In this document: positions 1-6,631 of the stretch, piece by piece | Numbering within the stretch: the first letter of the stretch is position 1 | How the letters are laid out: the number at the start of each line of letters is the position of its first letter | Origin: Natronohydrobacter sp. | GTDB lineage: Bacteria; Pseudomonadota; Alphaproteobacteria; Rhodobacterales; Rhodobacteraceae | Assembly: GCA_007116445.1 (NCBI GenBank) | Contig: SKIM01000171.1 | Coordinates: 1 to 8,625 of the forward strand | Length of the DNA stretch: 8,625 nucleotides | Reading direction: 5' to 3' | Translations under genes and position numbers: made by a program | Notes under the pieces: model-generated | What the model was told of the DNA's origin: nothing | The model's input: the letters and a program-made list of their open reading frames with translations, nothing else | The model's database searches: none

Positions 1-567
1 GATCCGCGCTTCTGGGCCAGCGGGATTTCACTGGTCGCCCATATGCAAAATCCGCATGTGCCTGCTGTCCACATGAACACGCGCATGTTCTGGACGCCCG
101 GCGGCTGGTGGTTCGGCGGCGGCTCGGACCTGAACCCCTGCATCGAATACGACGAAGACACCGCCGATTTCCACGCGACATTGCAACGCTATTGCGACCC
201 GCATGGGGCGGAGCTTTACCCGCGCTTCAAGGCCTGGGCGGATGAGTATTTCTTCATCCCGCATCGCAAACGCGCGCGGGGCGTGGGCGGAATTTTCTAC
301 GATGACCGCTGCACCGGAGACTGGGAGGCCGATTTCGCCTTCACGCAGGATGTGGGCCGCGCTTTCCTGCCCGCTTTCCTCGCGCAGGTCGAGCGGCGCA
401 GGCAGATGGCCTGGTCGGACGCCGACAAGGAAACCCAGCTGATCCACCGCGGACTTTATGCTGAATACAACCTCGTCTATGATCGGGGCACGAAATTCGG
501 TTTGCAAACCGGGCATGACCCGGACGCAGTGCTGATGAGCCTGCCGCCCTTCGCGCGCTGGGTCTGA
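1..567 (+). CDS. hemF: Oxygen-dependent coproporphyrinogen III oxidase, C-terminal part
   Basis: This enzyme carries out the aerobic oxidative decarboxylation of coproporphyrinogen III to protoporphyrinogen IX in heme (and, in phototrophs, chlorophyll) synthesis, in the cytoplasm. The reading frame is open from base 1, so the N-terminal part lies left of the window; 188 residues and a TGA stop are visible. Family hallmarks by visible residue are the His-rich SLVAHMQNPHVPAVHMN segment (10-26), WWFGGGSDLNP (36-46), GVGGIFYDD (94-102), the ERRR helix (131-134), and EYNLVYDRGTKFGLQTG (155-171). The protein ends just after the LPPFARW segment. It therefore lacks the roughly 20-residue tail of E. 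coli HemF, which from memory is normal for alphaproteobacterial versions. panC follows 52 bp downstream with its own strong ribosome-binding site, so joint transcription is possible but not shown. Confidence 0.97.
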   Translation, partial: DPRFWASGISLVAHMQNPHVPAVHMNTRMFWTPGGWWFGGGSDLNPCIEYDEDTADFHATLQRYCDPHGAELYPRFKAWADEYFFIPHRKRARGVGGIFYDDRCTGDWEADFAFTQDVGRAFLPAFLAQVERRRQMAWSDADKETQLIHRGLYAEYNLVYDRGTKFGLQTGHDPDAVLMSLPPFARWV

Positions 568-603
568 GCGACCTGCTCACGGAATAGTCCAAGGGATCAC
601 TGC

Positions 604-616
604 GGAGGGGGGAGAG
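604..616 (+). promoter_or_regulatory. Ribosome-binding site of panC
   Basis: A purine-only run, GGAGGGGGGAGAG, ends three bases before the ATG at 620. It contains a full GGAGG core and supports that ATG as the panC start. Confidence 0.75.
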
Positions 617-619
617 CGC

Positions 620-1492
620 ATGGAGATTTGCCGCACGAAATCTGCTATCCGCAGCATGGTTGCCAAGTGGCGCAGCGCATCCGGCGCGCCGGTCGTGCTG
701 GTGCCGACAATGGGCTTTCTGCATGACGGGCATCTGTCGCTGATGCGTCTGGCCCGCGCGCGCGCCGGTGCTGAAGGCCGCGTTGTGGCGTCGATTTTCG
801 TCAATCCGACGCAATTCGGCCCGGGCGAGGATTTCGACAGCTACCCCCGCGAAGAGGCCCGCGACCTTGAACTGCTGCGCGGCGAAGGGGTTGATGCTGT
901 ATTCATGCCCGATGCGGCAGAGGTCTATGACCCGCAGGCCCAGACCATTGTCGAGACGACCGAGCTTGCGAAAACCCTGATCGGCAAGCTGCGCCCCGGC
1001 CATTTCCGGGGCGTTGCGACCGTCGTGACAAAGCTGTTCAACATCATCCGCCCCGATGCGGCTGTCTTTGGTCAGAAGGATTACCAGCAACTCGCGGTGA
1101 TCCGCACCATGGTGCGCGATCTGGATATGAGCATCGAGATCATAGCTGGCCCGATCCAGCGCGAAGCAGACGGGCTGGCCATGTCCTCGCGCAATGTACG
1201 CCTGACGCCAGCGGACCGCGCCTGCGCCAGCGTGCTTGCGCGCGCGCTCGATCAGGCCGAAGCGATGGCGCCCACTGGCGTCACGGCCTCGCGGCTGCGC
1301 AGCCATGTGCGCGCAACCCTCGACGCCGAGCCGCGCGCGCGGGTGCAGTCGGTCGATATTCGCGACGCAACCAGCCTTGCCACCATTTCCGGCCCGCTGA
1401 CACGTCCAGCGGTCATCCTGCTCGCGGTGTCCTTCGGAAGCGTCTTTCTGATAGATAACCGCGTCGTTCATCCCGAAAGTGAGGCCCCATGA
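620..1492 (+). CDS. panC: Pantothenate synthetase (pantoate--beta-alanine ligase)
   Basis: PanC condenses pantoate with beta-alanine using ATP, through a pantoyl-adenylate intermediate; it is the last step of vitamin B5 synthesis. The 290-residue length is typical. The nucleotidyltransferase signature is complete: VPTMGFLHDGHLSL (28-41, with the HxGH motif at 35-38), SIFVNPTQF (58-66), RPGHFRGVATVVTKLFN (125-141), FGQKDYQQ (150-157), and SSRN (189-192), the position of the KMSKS-like loop. The C-terminal domain with the VDIRDA strand and the LIDNRV end is also present. The start has a strong purine-rich ribosome-binding site. The stop overlaps the panB start by four bases, indicating a translationally coupled panC-panB operon. 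The C-terminal region is slightly longer than in E. coli (290 against about 283 residues), which is unremarkable. Confidence 0.98.
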   Translation: MEICRTKSAIRSMVAKWRSASGAPVVLVPTMGFLHDGHLSLMRLARARAGAEGRVVASIFVNPTQFGPGEDFDSYPREEARDLELLRGEGVDAVFMPDAAEVYDPQAQTIVETTELAKTLIGKLRPGHFRGVATVVTKLFNIIRPDAAVFGQKDYQQLAVIRTMVRDLDMSIEIIAGPIQREADGLAMSSRNVRLTPADRACASVLARALDQAEAMAPTGVTASRLRSHVRATLDAEPRARVQSVDIRDATSLATISGPLTRPAVILLAVSFGSVFLIDNRVVHPESEAP

Positions 1493-2298
1493 GTGTCCAG
1501 ACCCAGATCCGCCGAATGACAGTCCCCCAGATCCGCGCCCGCAAGGGGGGCGATCCGATTGTCTCGCTGACCTCGTACCATGCGCATACAGCGGCCATCG
1601 TGGATAAATACGCGGATTTCATTCTGGTGGGCGACAGTCTGGGGATGGTGATGCATGGCATGGACTCCACCATCGGCGTGCCGCTGGACCTGATGATCAT
1701 GCATGGTCGCGCAGTGGTGCGCGGCACGAAGCGCGCGCTGATCATCGTCGACATGCCCTTCGGCACCTACGAGGAGTCGCCCAATATGGCGTTCCGCAAT
1801 GCTGCGCGGATCATGAAGGAAACAGGCTGCGGCGCGGTCAAGCTGGAGGGTGGCGCGCGCATGGCCGAGACGATCCATTTCCTTGTCGAGCGCGGGATCC
1901 CGGTCATGGCGCATATCGGCCTGACCCCGCAATCAAGCCATGTCATGGGCGGCTTCAAGACCCAGGGCCGCGATGAAGACACATGGGACGCGCATATCGC
2001 AGATGCCAAAGCCGTGGCCGAGGCCGGGGCTTTCGCCCTGGTGGTTGAGGGCGTGGTCGCCCCGCTTGCGGACAAGATCACGGCGGCGGTGGAGATCCCA
2101 ACGATCGGGATTGGCGCATCGGCCAATTGTGACGGGCAGATCCTCGTGCTCGAAGACATGCTGGGGCTGAACCCGTGGGTGCCGAAATTCGTCAAGAAAT
2201 ACGGCGATCTAGGCCCCGCCATCGAGGCCGCCGTGTCGGGCTACGCCGAAGAGGTCAAGTCGCGCGCTTTCCCCGATGAGGAGCATGTCTATCGCTAA
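1489..2298 (+). CDS. panB: 3-methyl-2-oxobutanoate hydroxymethyltransferase
   Basis: PanB transfers a hydroxymethyl group from 5,10-methylenetetrahydrofolate to alpha-ketoisovalerate, giving ketopantoate, the first committed step to pantothenate. The 269-residue protein shows the full barrel fold signature: LVGDSLGM (46-53), VDMPFGTY (87-94), VKLEGG (117-122), HIGLTPQS (142-149), LVVEGV (184-189), IPTIGIGAS (203-211) and the C-terminal DEEH. By comparison with the E. coli enzyme, the Mg-binding residues correspond to D49, D88 and E120, and the catalytic base to E187; all are kept. A GAGG ribosome-binding site lies four bases before the ATG, inside the end of panC, and start and stop share ATGA. 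Ketopantoate reductase (PanE or equivalent), needed between PanB and PanC, is not in this window. Confidence 0.98.
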   Translation: MSVQTQIRRMTVPQIRARKGGDPIVSLTSYHAHTAAIVDKYADFILVGDSLGMVMHGMDSTIGVPLDLMIMHGRAVVRGTKRALIIVDMPFGTYEESPNMAFRNAARIMKETGCGAVKLEGGARMAETIHFLVERGIPVMAHIGLTPQSSHVMGGFKTQGRDEDTWDAHIADAKAVAEAGAFALVVEGVVAPLADKITAAVEIPTIGIGASANCDGQILVLEDMLGLNPWVPKFVKKYGDLGPAIEAAVSGYAEEVKSRAFPDEEHVYR

Positions 2299-2418
2299 GT
2301 GCACCGGGTCGCAGACTTTAGAGTCGTTCGCGATCAACTTTAGCAGGATGGACCACTCTCAATCTTGTTTTCACGTGCATTTTTCTCGATCCTCGCTTCG
2401 CTCCGGTCGAAACGCGCT
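2299..2418. other. Low-GC convergent intergenic interval with short repeats
   Basis: This 120-base gap separates the end of panB from the end of the - strand four-cysteine protein gene. It is visibly richer in A/T than the genes on either side. ACTTTAG occurs twice (2315-2321 and 2337-2343), the first copy lying inside an imperfect palindrome GACT-TTAG-AGTC (2314-2325). A CACGTG palindrome sits at 2372-2377 between short T runs. I see no strong GC-rich hairpin followed by a T run on either strand, so no intrinsic terminator is called, and no plausible gene. Confidence 0.5.
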
Positions 2419-2829
2419 CTAGACCCCGACTTCCGGTCCCGGACAGATCAGCGGACGGCTGGAGCGCTGGACCTCATACAGTTCGGTGCTCTGGCCTTCG
2501 CCCATGAATCGCGCATTCAGGCCCGTCTCGCCGCGCCAGAAAATCCAGCAATGTTCGTCTGCGGGGCGGTCATCATAGATGAAACAGATCTGCTCATCGC
2601 GCGCGAACCAGCGCCCCTCCCGACATTCCTCCCCCATGAAAGCCCATGTCGTGCGCCGACCGGGCCGGAATTCCTCGATGCCATAGGGCAGCCCTTCAAA
2701 GCCGAAAGTAAGTGTCCTGCCAGTCACATAGGCCTCGAATTCGGCCGCCGTCATCGGGGTCTGTGCGCCCCCCGCGCCACCAAGCACCGCCAGCGCGCCC
2801 GCTAGCAGAAATGATCGCCAAGCCGTCAT
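2419..2829 (-). CDS. Small secreted four-cysteine protein of unknown function
   Basis: I do not assign a function to this 136-residue protein. It begins with a probable Sec signal peptide: a short positive start (MTAWR), a hydrophobic core (about residues 7-17), then a Gly/Ala stretch with likely cleavage near residues 21-24. The mature part is small, rich in Trp, Phe and Arg, and has four cysteines (C69, C82, C94, C129) that could form two disulfides in the periplasm. Distinct segments are AYVTGRTLTFGFEG (33-46), PYGIEEFRPGRRTTWAF (48-64) and TELYEVQRSSRPLICPGP (115-132). It looks like a conserved hypothetical family of Rhodobacterales, an impression that a search would settle. Its ATG overlaps the stop of the upstream oxygenase gene (ATGA, 2826-2829), so the two are probably co-translated. 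A GAGGGGG run upstream can serve as ribosome-binding site. Confidence 0.8.
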   Translation of the reverse strand: MTAWRSFLLAGALAVLGGAGGAQTPMTAAEFEAYVTGRTLTFGFEGLPYGIEEFRPGRRTTWAFMGEECREGRWFARDEQICFIYDDRPADEHCWIFWRGETGLNARFMGEGQSTELYEVQRSSRPLICPGPEVGV

Positions 2830-3860
2830 CCGTGGTCCCCCTCAGCCATTGCCAGAACGCGCGCCACGCGCTTGTCCATCATGCGAAACCACAGCCGGGG
2901 CACAAGAGCGATCACACCCATCGCTGGTAAACTATATGGCAGAACCGGCATCTGTGACGTCAAGCGCAGCGCCGGGTAAATGCGGCCGGGATGCGCATGG
3001 TGGTCGGAATGGCGCGTCACATTCACCGCCATCAGCGAGGTGAACCAATGCGGGCTGTTCCAACTGTGCTGCGGGCCCTGCGGCTCATAGCGGCCATCGG
3101 GCAGGCGTCGCCGCGCGAGGCCATAATGCTGCAGATAATCGACCATCGCATGCTGGAACTGCGCATAGGCCGCGAAACCGGCCAAAGCGGCGATGCCTGC
3201 CCCGCCAAAGGCGAACCCGGCCAGCGCAAGAAAAGCCAGCGCGCCGCCTATATAGCTGACAAACAGGGTCATCCGACCAGAGCGCGCGGCGCGCGCGCGT
3301 TCAAGCCGAAAGCTCTCGAACAGATTCAGCGCCAGGCTGCGCGGCAGGTAGCGGTAGAAACTCATGCCGAGCGGTGGGAAATTCGGATCTTTGGGCGTGG
3401 CAACATGGGCATGGTGCAACAGCCGGTGCGAGGTGGTGACATGGCCGTAAAGCATCGAGATAAATACCCATTTGCCCAGCCCAAACAGCCGCCGGTCACT
3501 GCGATGGATCAATTCATGCGCATTGGCGATGCTGACCTGGCCGAAATAAAGACCGAAGGCGAAGAACAAGGCCACCCGTTCCGCCAAACCCAGCCCGGTC
3601 GCGCCTGCAAGCGCCGCAACCCCGATTGCCATAAGCGCGAAATGCGCCAGCGCGATCAGCACAGAAAGCCTGTTGGCCGCGCGCTCGACCTCTTCAGGCT
3701 CTGCATCTGGCAGGCGGCGCGTGATCAGCGTATCGGCAGCGAAAGCCAGCACCGAGACGTAAGCCAGCCCCACGACGGCCCAGAGCCCGCCCCAGAACGC
3801 GCCCGCGCCGAGCAGCAAGACCGGGGCAATGGCAGCAAAGGCGAAGGGCAGAACGGGCAT
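2826..3860 (-). CDS. alkB: AlkB-type membrane non-heme diiron oxygenase (alkane 1-monooxygenase-like)
   Basis: This is an integral inner-membrane hydroxylase of the AlkB/fatty-acid-desaturase superfamily, expected to oxidise a terminal carbon of an alkane or related lipid with electrons from rubredoxin or ferredoxin. In the 344-residue form I prefer, hydrophobic segments lie near 5-22, 24-42, 66-88, 95-114, 198-238 and 305-320. The histidine clusters are HELIH (115-119), SHRLLHHAHVATPKDP (144-159), LQHYG (243-247) and RHSDHHAHP (283-291), which together define the AlkB group. The first two differ from the classical HELGH and EHxxGHH. The start at 3860 has GGAG five bases upstream; an alternative ATG at 3884 (eight more residues) has no visible ribosome-binding site. 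No rubredoxin gene is nearby. The true substrate is uncertain. Confidence 0.87.
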   Translation of the reverse strand: MPVLPFAFAAIAPVLLLGAGAFWGGLWAVVGLAYVSVLAFAADTLITRRLPDAEPEEVERAANRLSVLIALAHFALMAIGVAALAGATGLGLAERVALFFAFGLYFGQVSIANAHELIHRSDRRLFGLGKWVFISMLYGHVTTSHRLLHHAHVATPKDPNFPPLGMSFYRYLPRSLALNLFESFRLERARAARSGRMTLFVSYIGGALAFLALAGFAFGGAGIAALAGFAAYAQFQHAMVDYLQHYGLARRRLPDGRYEPQGPQHSWNSPHWFTSLMAVNVTRHSDHHAHPGRIYPALRLTSQMPVLPYSLPAMGVIALVPRLWFRMMDKRVARVLAMAEGDHG

Positions 3861-3865
3861 GCGAT

Positions 3866-3869
3866 CTCC
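3866..3869 (-). promoter_or_regulatory. Ribosome-binding site deciding the oxygenase start
   Basis: GGAG on the - strand lies five bases before the ATG at 3860. No comparable motif precedes the longer alternative start at 3884, so the shorter protein beginning MPVLPF is preferred. Confidence 0.6.
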
Positions 3870-3971
3870 GGTGTTTGGCGACATATATCATGGGCGTGTG
3901 CCCTTGCCAGCCATATGCAATGCCACGCTTTTCAAAGCCCGCCACATACGTTAGCTCTGGGGCGGGACAAA
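3870..3971. promoter_or_regulatory. Divergent control region between the oxygenase gene and ftsY
   Basis: The two genes point away from each other with only 123 bp between their start codons, so both promoters should lie here. The region is locally A/T-richer around 3879-3889 (ATATAT-like, usable as a -10 box for the - strand gene) and 3911-3934. No -35/-10 pair is good enough to name with confidence. GGGC-GTGT-GCCC (3893-3904) is a small hairpin of unclear meaning. Confidence 0.35.
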
Positions 3972-3983
3972 AAGGATGAAGGC

Positions 3984-5087
3984 ATGTCGTTTTTCTCTAA
4001 GTTGAAAGAGCGGATGTTCCGGTCTTCGTCGAAGCTCGATCAGGGGCTGGAAGCGCTGGTCGAGGATCAGAGCGACGCGCCCACGCCCGCAGCGCCCCCG
4101 CCGTCCCCTGAACAAAAAGCCCCTGAAGCTGCGCCAAAGCCTGAAGCGTCCAGCCCGGTCGCGCCGCCGCCCGTGCCCCCCGCGACCGAGACCGAGGCCC
4201 CAAAACCTGGCTTTCTGGGCCGTATGCTGGGCCGCGACGACGCCCCGCGCCGGGTGCTCGATGATGAAATGCTCGAAAGTCTGGAGGAATTGCTCATTCA
4301 GGCGGATATGGGGGTCGAAACCTCGATGCGGGTCTGCGCCAATCTGGCCGAGGGGCGTTTTGGCCGCAAGCTTTCCGTGCGCGATATCAAATCCGCGCTT
4401 GCGGCTGAGATCGCGCGCATCATGGAGCCTGTCGCCAAGCCCCTGCCGCTCTATGGGGTGCGCCCGCAAGTGGTGCTGGTCGTCGGCGTCAATGGGGCGG
4501 GCAAGACCACGACCATCGGCAAGCTCGCCAGCCAGTTCCGCGCGGCGGGCAAATCGGTGATGATCGCGGCGGGCGACACGTTTCGCGCAGCTGCCGTGGA
4601 GCAGTTGCAGGTCTGGGGCGCGCGCGCAGGCGTGCCCGTGATGACTGCGCCCGAAGGGTCGGACCCTGCAAGCCTCGCCTATGATGCCCTCGCGCGCGCC
4701 AAGGCGGAAGGCGTCGATCTGCTGATGATCGACACAGCCGGGCGCTTGCAGAACCGCGCCGATCTGATGGAGGAACTCGCCAAGATTCTGCGCGTCCTGC
4801 GCAAGCTCGATCCCGACGCGCCGCATAACACGCTGCTGGTGCTGGACGCGACGACCGGGCAGAACGCGCTCAATCAGGTGGAGATTTTCCGCAAGCTGGC
4901 CGATGTCAGCGGGTTGGTGATGACCAAGCTCGACGGGACCGCGCGCGGCGGCGTTCTGGTGGCGCTTGCCGACCGTTTCGGGCTGCCCATCCATGCCATC
5001 GGCGTGGGCGAGCAGATCGACGATCTGCAAGCCTTTGACCCCGAGGAATTCGCTGCAGCACTGGTGGGGGCAAACGATCAGGCGTGA
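3984..5087 (+). CDS. ftsY: Signal recognition particle receptor FtsY
   Basis: FtsY is the membrane-associated SRP receptor GTPase. It pairs with Ffh to deliver ribosomes making inner-membrane proteins to SecYEG. The 367-residue protein has a short basic amphipathic start (MSFFSKLKERMFRSSSK, likely lipid-binding), a Pro/Ala/Glu-rich linker (about 30-76), a GFLGRMLGR helix (76-84), an NG-type helical N domain (about 88-152) and a complete GTPase domain. The GTPase motifs are GVNGAGKTTT (168-177), DTFRAAA (198-204), DTAGR (250-254), TKLDG (314-318) and GVGE (340-343). A good ribosome-binding site, AAGGA, lies seven bases before this ATG. The open frame extends far upstream, but that part is antisense to the oxygenase gene and has no FtsY character. 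The last 10 bases overlap the end of the convergent yqgE. Confidence 0.98.
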   Translation: MSFFSKLKERMFRSSSKLDQGLEALVEDQSDAPTPAAPPPSPEQKAPEAAPKPEASSPVAPPPVPPATETEAPKPGFLGRMLGRDDAPRRVLDDEMLESLEELLIQADMGVETSMRVCANLAEGRFGRKLSVRDIKSALAAEIARIMEPVAKPLPLYGVRPQVVLVVGVNGAGKTTTIGKLASQFRAAGKSVMIAAGDTFRAAAVEQLQVWGARAGVPVMTAPEGSDPASLAYDALARAKAEGVDLLMIDTAGRLQNRADLMEELAKILRVLRKLDPDAPHNTLLVLDATTGQNALNQVEIFRKLADVSGLVMTKLDGTARGGVLVALADRFGLPIHAIGVGEQIDDLQAFDPEEFAAALVGANDQA

Positions 5088-5656
5088 CCCGCCGCCCCTG
5101 ACAGATGCCGGGGATCAACCCCTAGGCTTTTGAGCACCGCCATCCATTTGGCGCTGTCTTCCGTGCCGAACAACAGATGCGGGGCCGCATCCGCGATCAG
5201 CCAGCCCCCGGCCTGTATCTCGGCCTCCAACTGCTCGGGCGCCCAGCCCGCATAGCCCAGCGCGATCAGCGCCTGCGCAGGCCCCGCGCCGCGCGCCATC
5301 TCGGCAAGAATCTCGACCGAGGTGGACAGAACCACGCCTTGGCCGATTTCCAGACTGCCCTCGTCGCTAAAGAAATCAGGGCTGTGGACCACAAAACCGC
5401 GTCCGGTCTCAACCGGGCCGCCGAAATGGACAGGCCCATCTTCAAACGCAGCACCAAGCCCGGCCGCATCTTCCGTCACTGGCAATTCGAGATTGTCGAG
5501 AAGCGTTTTCAGTCGCAGATCTGGCAGCGGCTTGTTGACGATGATCCCCATCGCCCCATCCTCGGAATGGGCACAGAGCAACACCACCGAATGCGCGAAT
5601 CGCGGATCCGGCATGGATGGCATTGCGATCAGGAATTTTCCGCTCAAATGATCCAT
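5078..5656 (-). CDS. yqgE: YqgE/AlgH family protein (DUF179)
   Basis: This is a widely conserved cytoplasmic protein without an established biochemical role. The name AlgH comes from a Pseudomonas protein linked to alginate regulation. The 192-residue length fits the family (about 185-200). Family features are GKFLIAMPSMPDPRF near the start (6-20), SVVLLCAHSEDGAMGIIVNKPL (23-44), HFGGPV (77-82), GFVVHS (87-92), the STSVEILAEMA segment (111-121), LGYAGWAPEQLEAEIQAGGW (133-152), and a C-terminal FGTEDSAKWMAVLKSLGVDP stretch (163-182). The open frame runs further upstream to 6016, but that extension is antisense to the next gene and is not homologous. The MDHLSGKF start has GCAGGG four bases upstream and AGGAG thirteen bases upstream. 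It is divergent from the DsbD-like gene and overlaps ftsY tail to tail. Confidence 0.95.
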   Translation of the reverse strand: MDHLSGKFLIAMPSMPDPRFAHSVVLLCAHSEDGAMGIIVNKPLPDLRLKTLLDNLELPVTEDAAGLGAAFEDGPVHFGGPVETGRGFVVHSPDFFSDEGSLEIGQGVVLSTSVEILAEMARGAGPAQALIALGYAGWAPEQLEAEIQAGGWLIADAAPHLLFGTEDSAKWMAVLKSLGVDPRHLSGAAGHA

Positions 5657-5827
5657 ACGGCCCTGCACTCTCCTGTGGCTGCCCATTCTGCCAACAGCAC
5701 AAGCATGCCTTTGCGCGCTCTGCTTGCCAAGGGGCCGGGAATAAATTTGCGCCCTATCCGTCACAGACACGAAAAGTCGCGCCCTTGTGACTTCCCATTT
5801 CAGCGCCCACGCGGAATCCCTGTTCAG
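5657..5827. promoter_or_regulatory. Divergent control region between yqgE and the DsbD-like gene
   Basis: These 171 bases between two outward-facing genes should carry both promoters. A perfect 6-bp inverted repeat, GTCACA (5760-5765) and TGTGAC (5786-5791), is separated by 20 bases. The half-sites face the opposite way from a CRP/FNR-type site, so I do not call an operator. A/T-richer patches occur around 5741-5749 (AATAAATTT). No promoter boxes are confidently assigned. Confidence 0.35.
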
Positions 5828-6631
5828 ATGAAAACACTCCGACTCGCATCCCTCATTTCGATCTTTCTGTCGCTCAGTAGCAGCGTAGCGTCGGCCCAGC
5901 ACGCCGCTGATGTGGTGGATGCAAAAATGAAACCCGGTTGGAAAACCAGCGCGGGCACACATATGTCCGCGCTCAAGCTGCGCCTTGCCCCCGATTGGAT
6001 CACCTATTGGCGCCATCCTGGCGAAGCGGGCGTCGTGCCGCGTCTGGACTGGAGCGGGTCACGCAATGTCGCGCAGGCCCGTATCCTGTGGCCAGAACCC
6101 CAGCTGCATATGAAGGCGGGCTTTGCCAGCGTCGGCTATGCTGATCAGGTCACGCTGCCCATCGAGATCACGCCCATCGACACGGGCCTGCCGGTCGAGC
6201 TTGACGCGACGCTCAGCCTCGGGGTGTGCAATGATATCTGCATCCCGATCGATTTGCCGCTGAACCTGTCGCTGAACGGCGCAGGAGTGCATGACGCGGC
6301 AATCGCCACTGCCCTTGAAAAGCGCCCACGCTCTGCACGCAGTGCGGGGCTGCGCGATGTCTCTTGCACGATTGCGCCGCATAAACGGGGTGTGCAACTC
6401 AGTGCCGCGCTGCGCATGCCGCCATCGGGCCTGCGTGAATTTGTGGTGATCGAGGCTCCGGGACTGGCGGCGCGTGTGCTGCCCACCGAGCGGCAGGGCG
6501 ATATGCTGATCGGCCACAGCCTGATCCGCAGCACTGGGGGCGCGCCTGCGATTGATCGATCTGCCGTGCGGCTGAGCGTCGTCAACGAATATGGCACTGT
6601 CGTGCATCAGGGTTGCGTCATTTCCGACTGA
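5828..6631 (+). CDS. Secreted DsbD N-terminal-domain-like protein
   Basis: This is a predicted periplasmic protein resembling the N-terminal (DsbD-alpha/DsbC-like) domain of the thiol:disulfide interchange protein DsbD. It carries no membrane-spanning DsbD-beta or thioredoxin-like gamma domain. The 267 residues begin with a clear signal peptide (MKTLRLASLISIFLSLSSSVASA, cleavage near 23/24). The mature part has an Ig-like strand pattern: LRLAPDWITYWRHPGEAG (51-68), the RILWPEPQ strand (85-92), GYADQVTLPIEI (103-114), then LGVCNDICIPID (131-142). The last holds a C134-x3-C138 pair where DsbD-type domains have their redox or structural cysteines. Two further cysteines, C180 and C263, could pair with each other. 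A redox role is therefore inferred, not shown. The ATG has only a weak ribosome-binding site. The 3' end overlaps the RND gene by 25 bp. Confidence 0.85.
   Translation: MKTLRLASLISIFLSLSSSVASAQHAADVVDAKMKPGWKTSAGTHMSALKLRLAPDWITYWRHPGEAGVVPRLDWSGSRNVAQARILWPEPQLHMKAGFASVGYADQVTLPIEITPIDTGLPVELDATLSLGVCNDICIPIDLPLNLSLNGAGVHDAAIATALEKRPRSARSAGLRDVSCTIAPHKRGVQLSAALRMPPSGLREFVVIEAPGLAARVLPTERQGDMLIGHSLIRSTGGAPAIDRSAVRLSVVNEYGTVVHQGCVISD

Noticed and set aside
341..1471. 376-residue open frame on the - strand opposite hemF and panC
   Set aside because: It is antisense to two clearly recognised genes, is rich in Arg, Ala and His, and has no recognisable domain; it is a GC-driven shadow frame.
2385..2416. 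Possible intrinsic terminator downstream of the four-cysteine gene
   Set aside because: The only arms (TTTCGA and TCGAGAAA on the - strand) are short and bulged, with no paired GC stem, so a rho-independent terminator is not supported.
2365..2805. 146-residue + strand frame opposite the four-cysteine protein
   Set aside because: The - strand protein has a signal peptide, coupled start and ribosome-binding site; the + strand frame has none of these.
2991..3983. Long + strand open frame running into ftsY, giving an apparent 698-residue protein
   Set aside because: The first part is exactly antisense to the well-supported oxygenase gene, has low-complexity Arg/Gln-rich sequence and no FtsY features. 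A good ribosome-binding site precedes the ATG at 3984. Such frames are common in GC-rich DNA.
3951..5030. 359-residue - strand open frame opposite ftsY
   Set aside because: It is fully antisense to an intact FtsY with all GTPase motifs. Its composition is typical of the complement of GC-rich coding sequence.
5657..6016. N-terminal extension of YqgE (up to 120 extra residues)
   Set aside because: The extension crosses the divergent promoter region and is antisense to the DsbD-like signal peptide; the family begins near MDHLSGKF.
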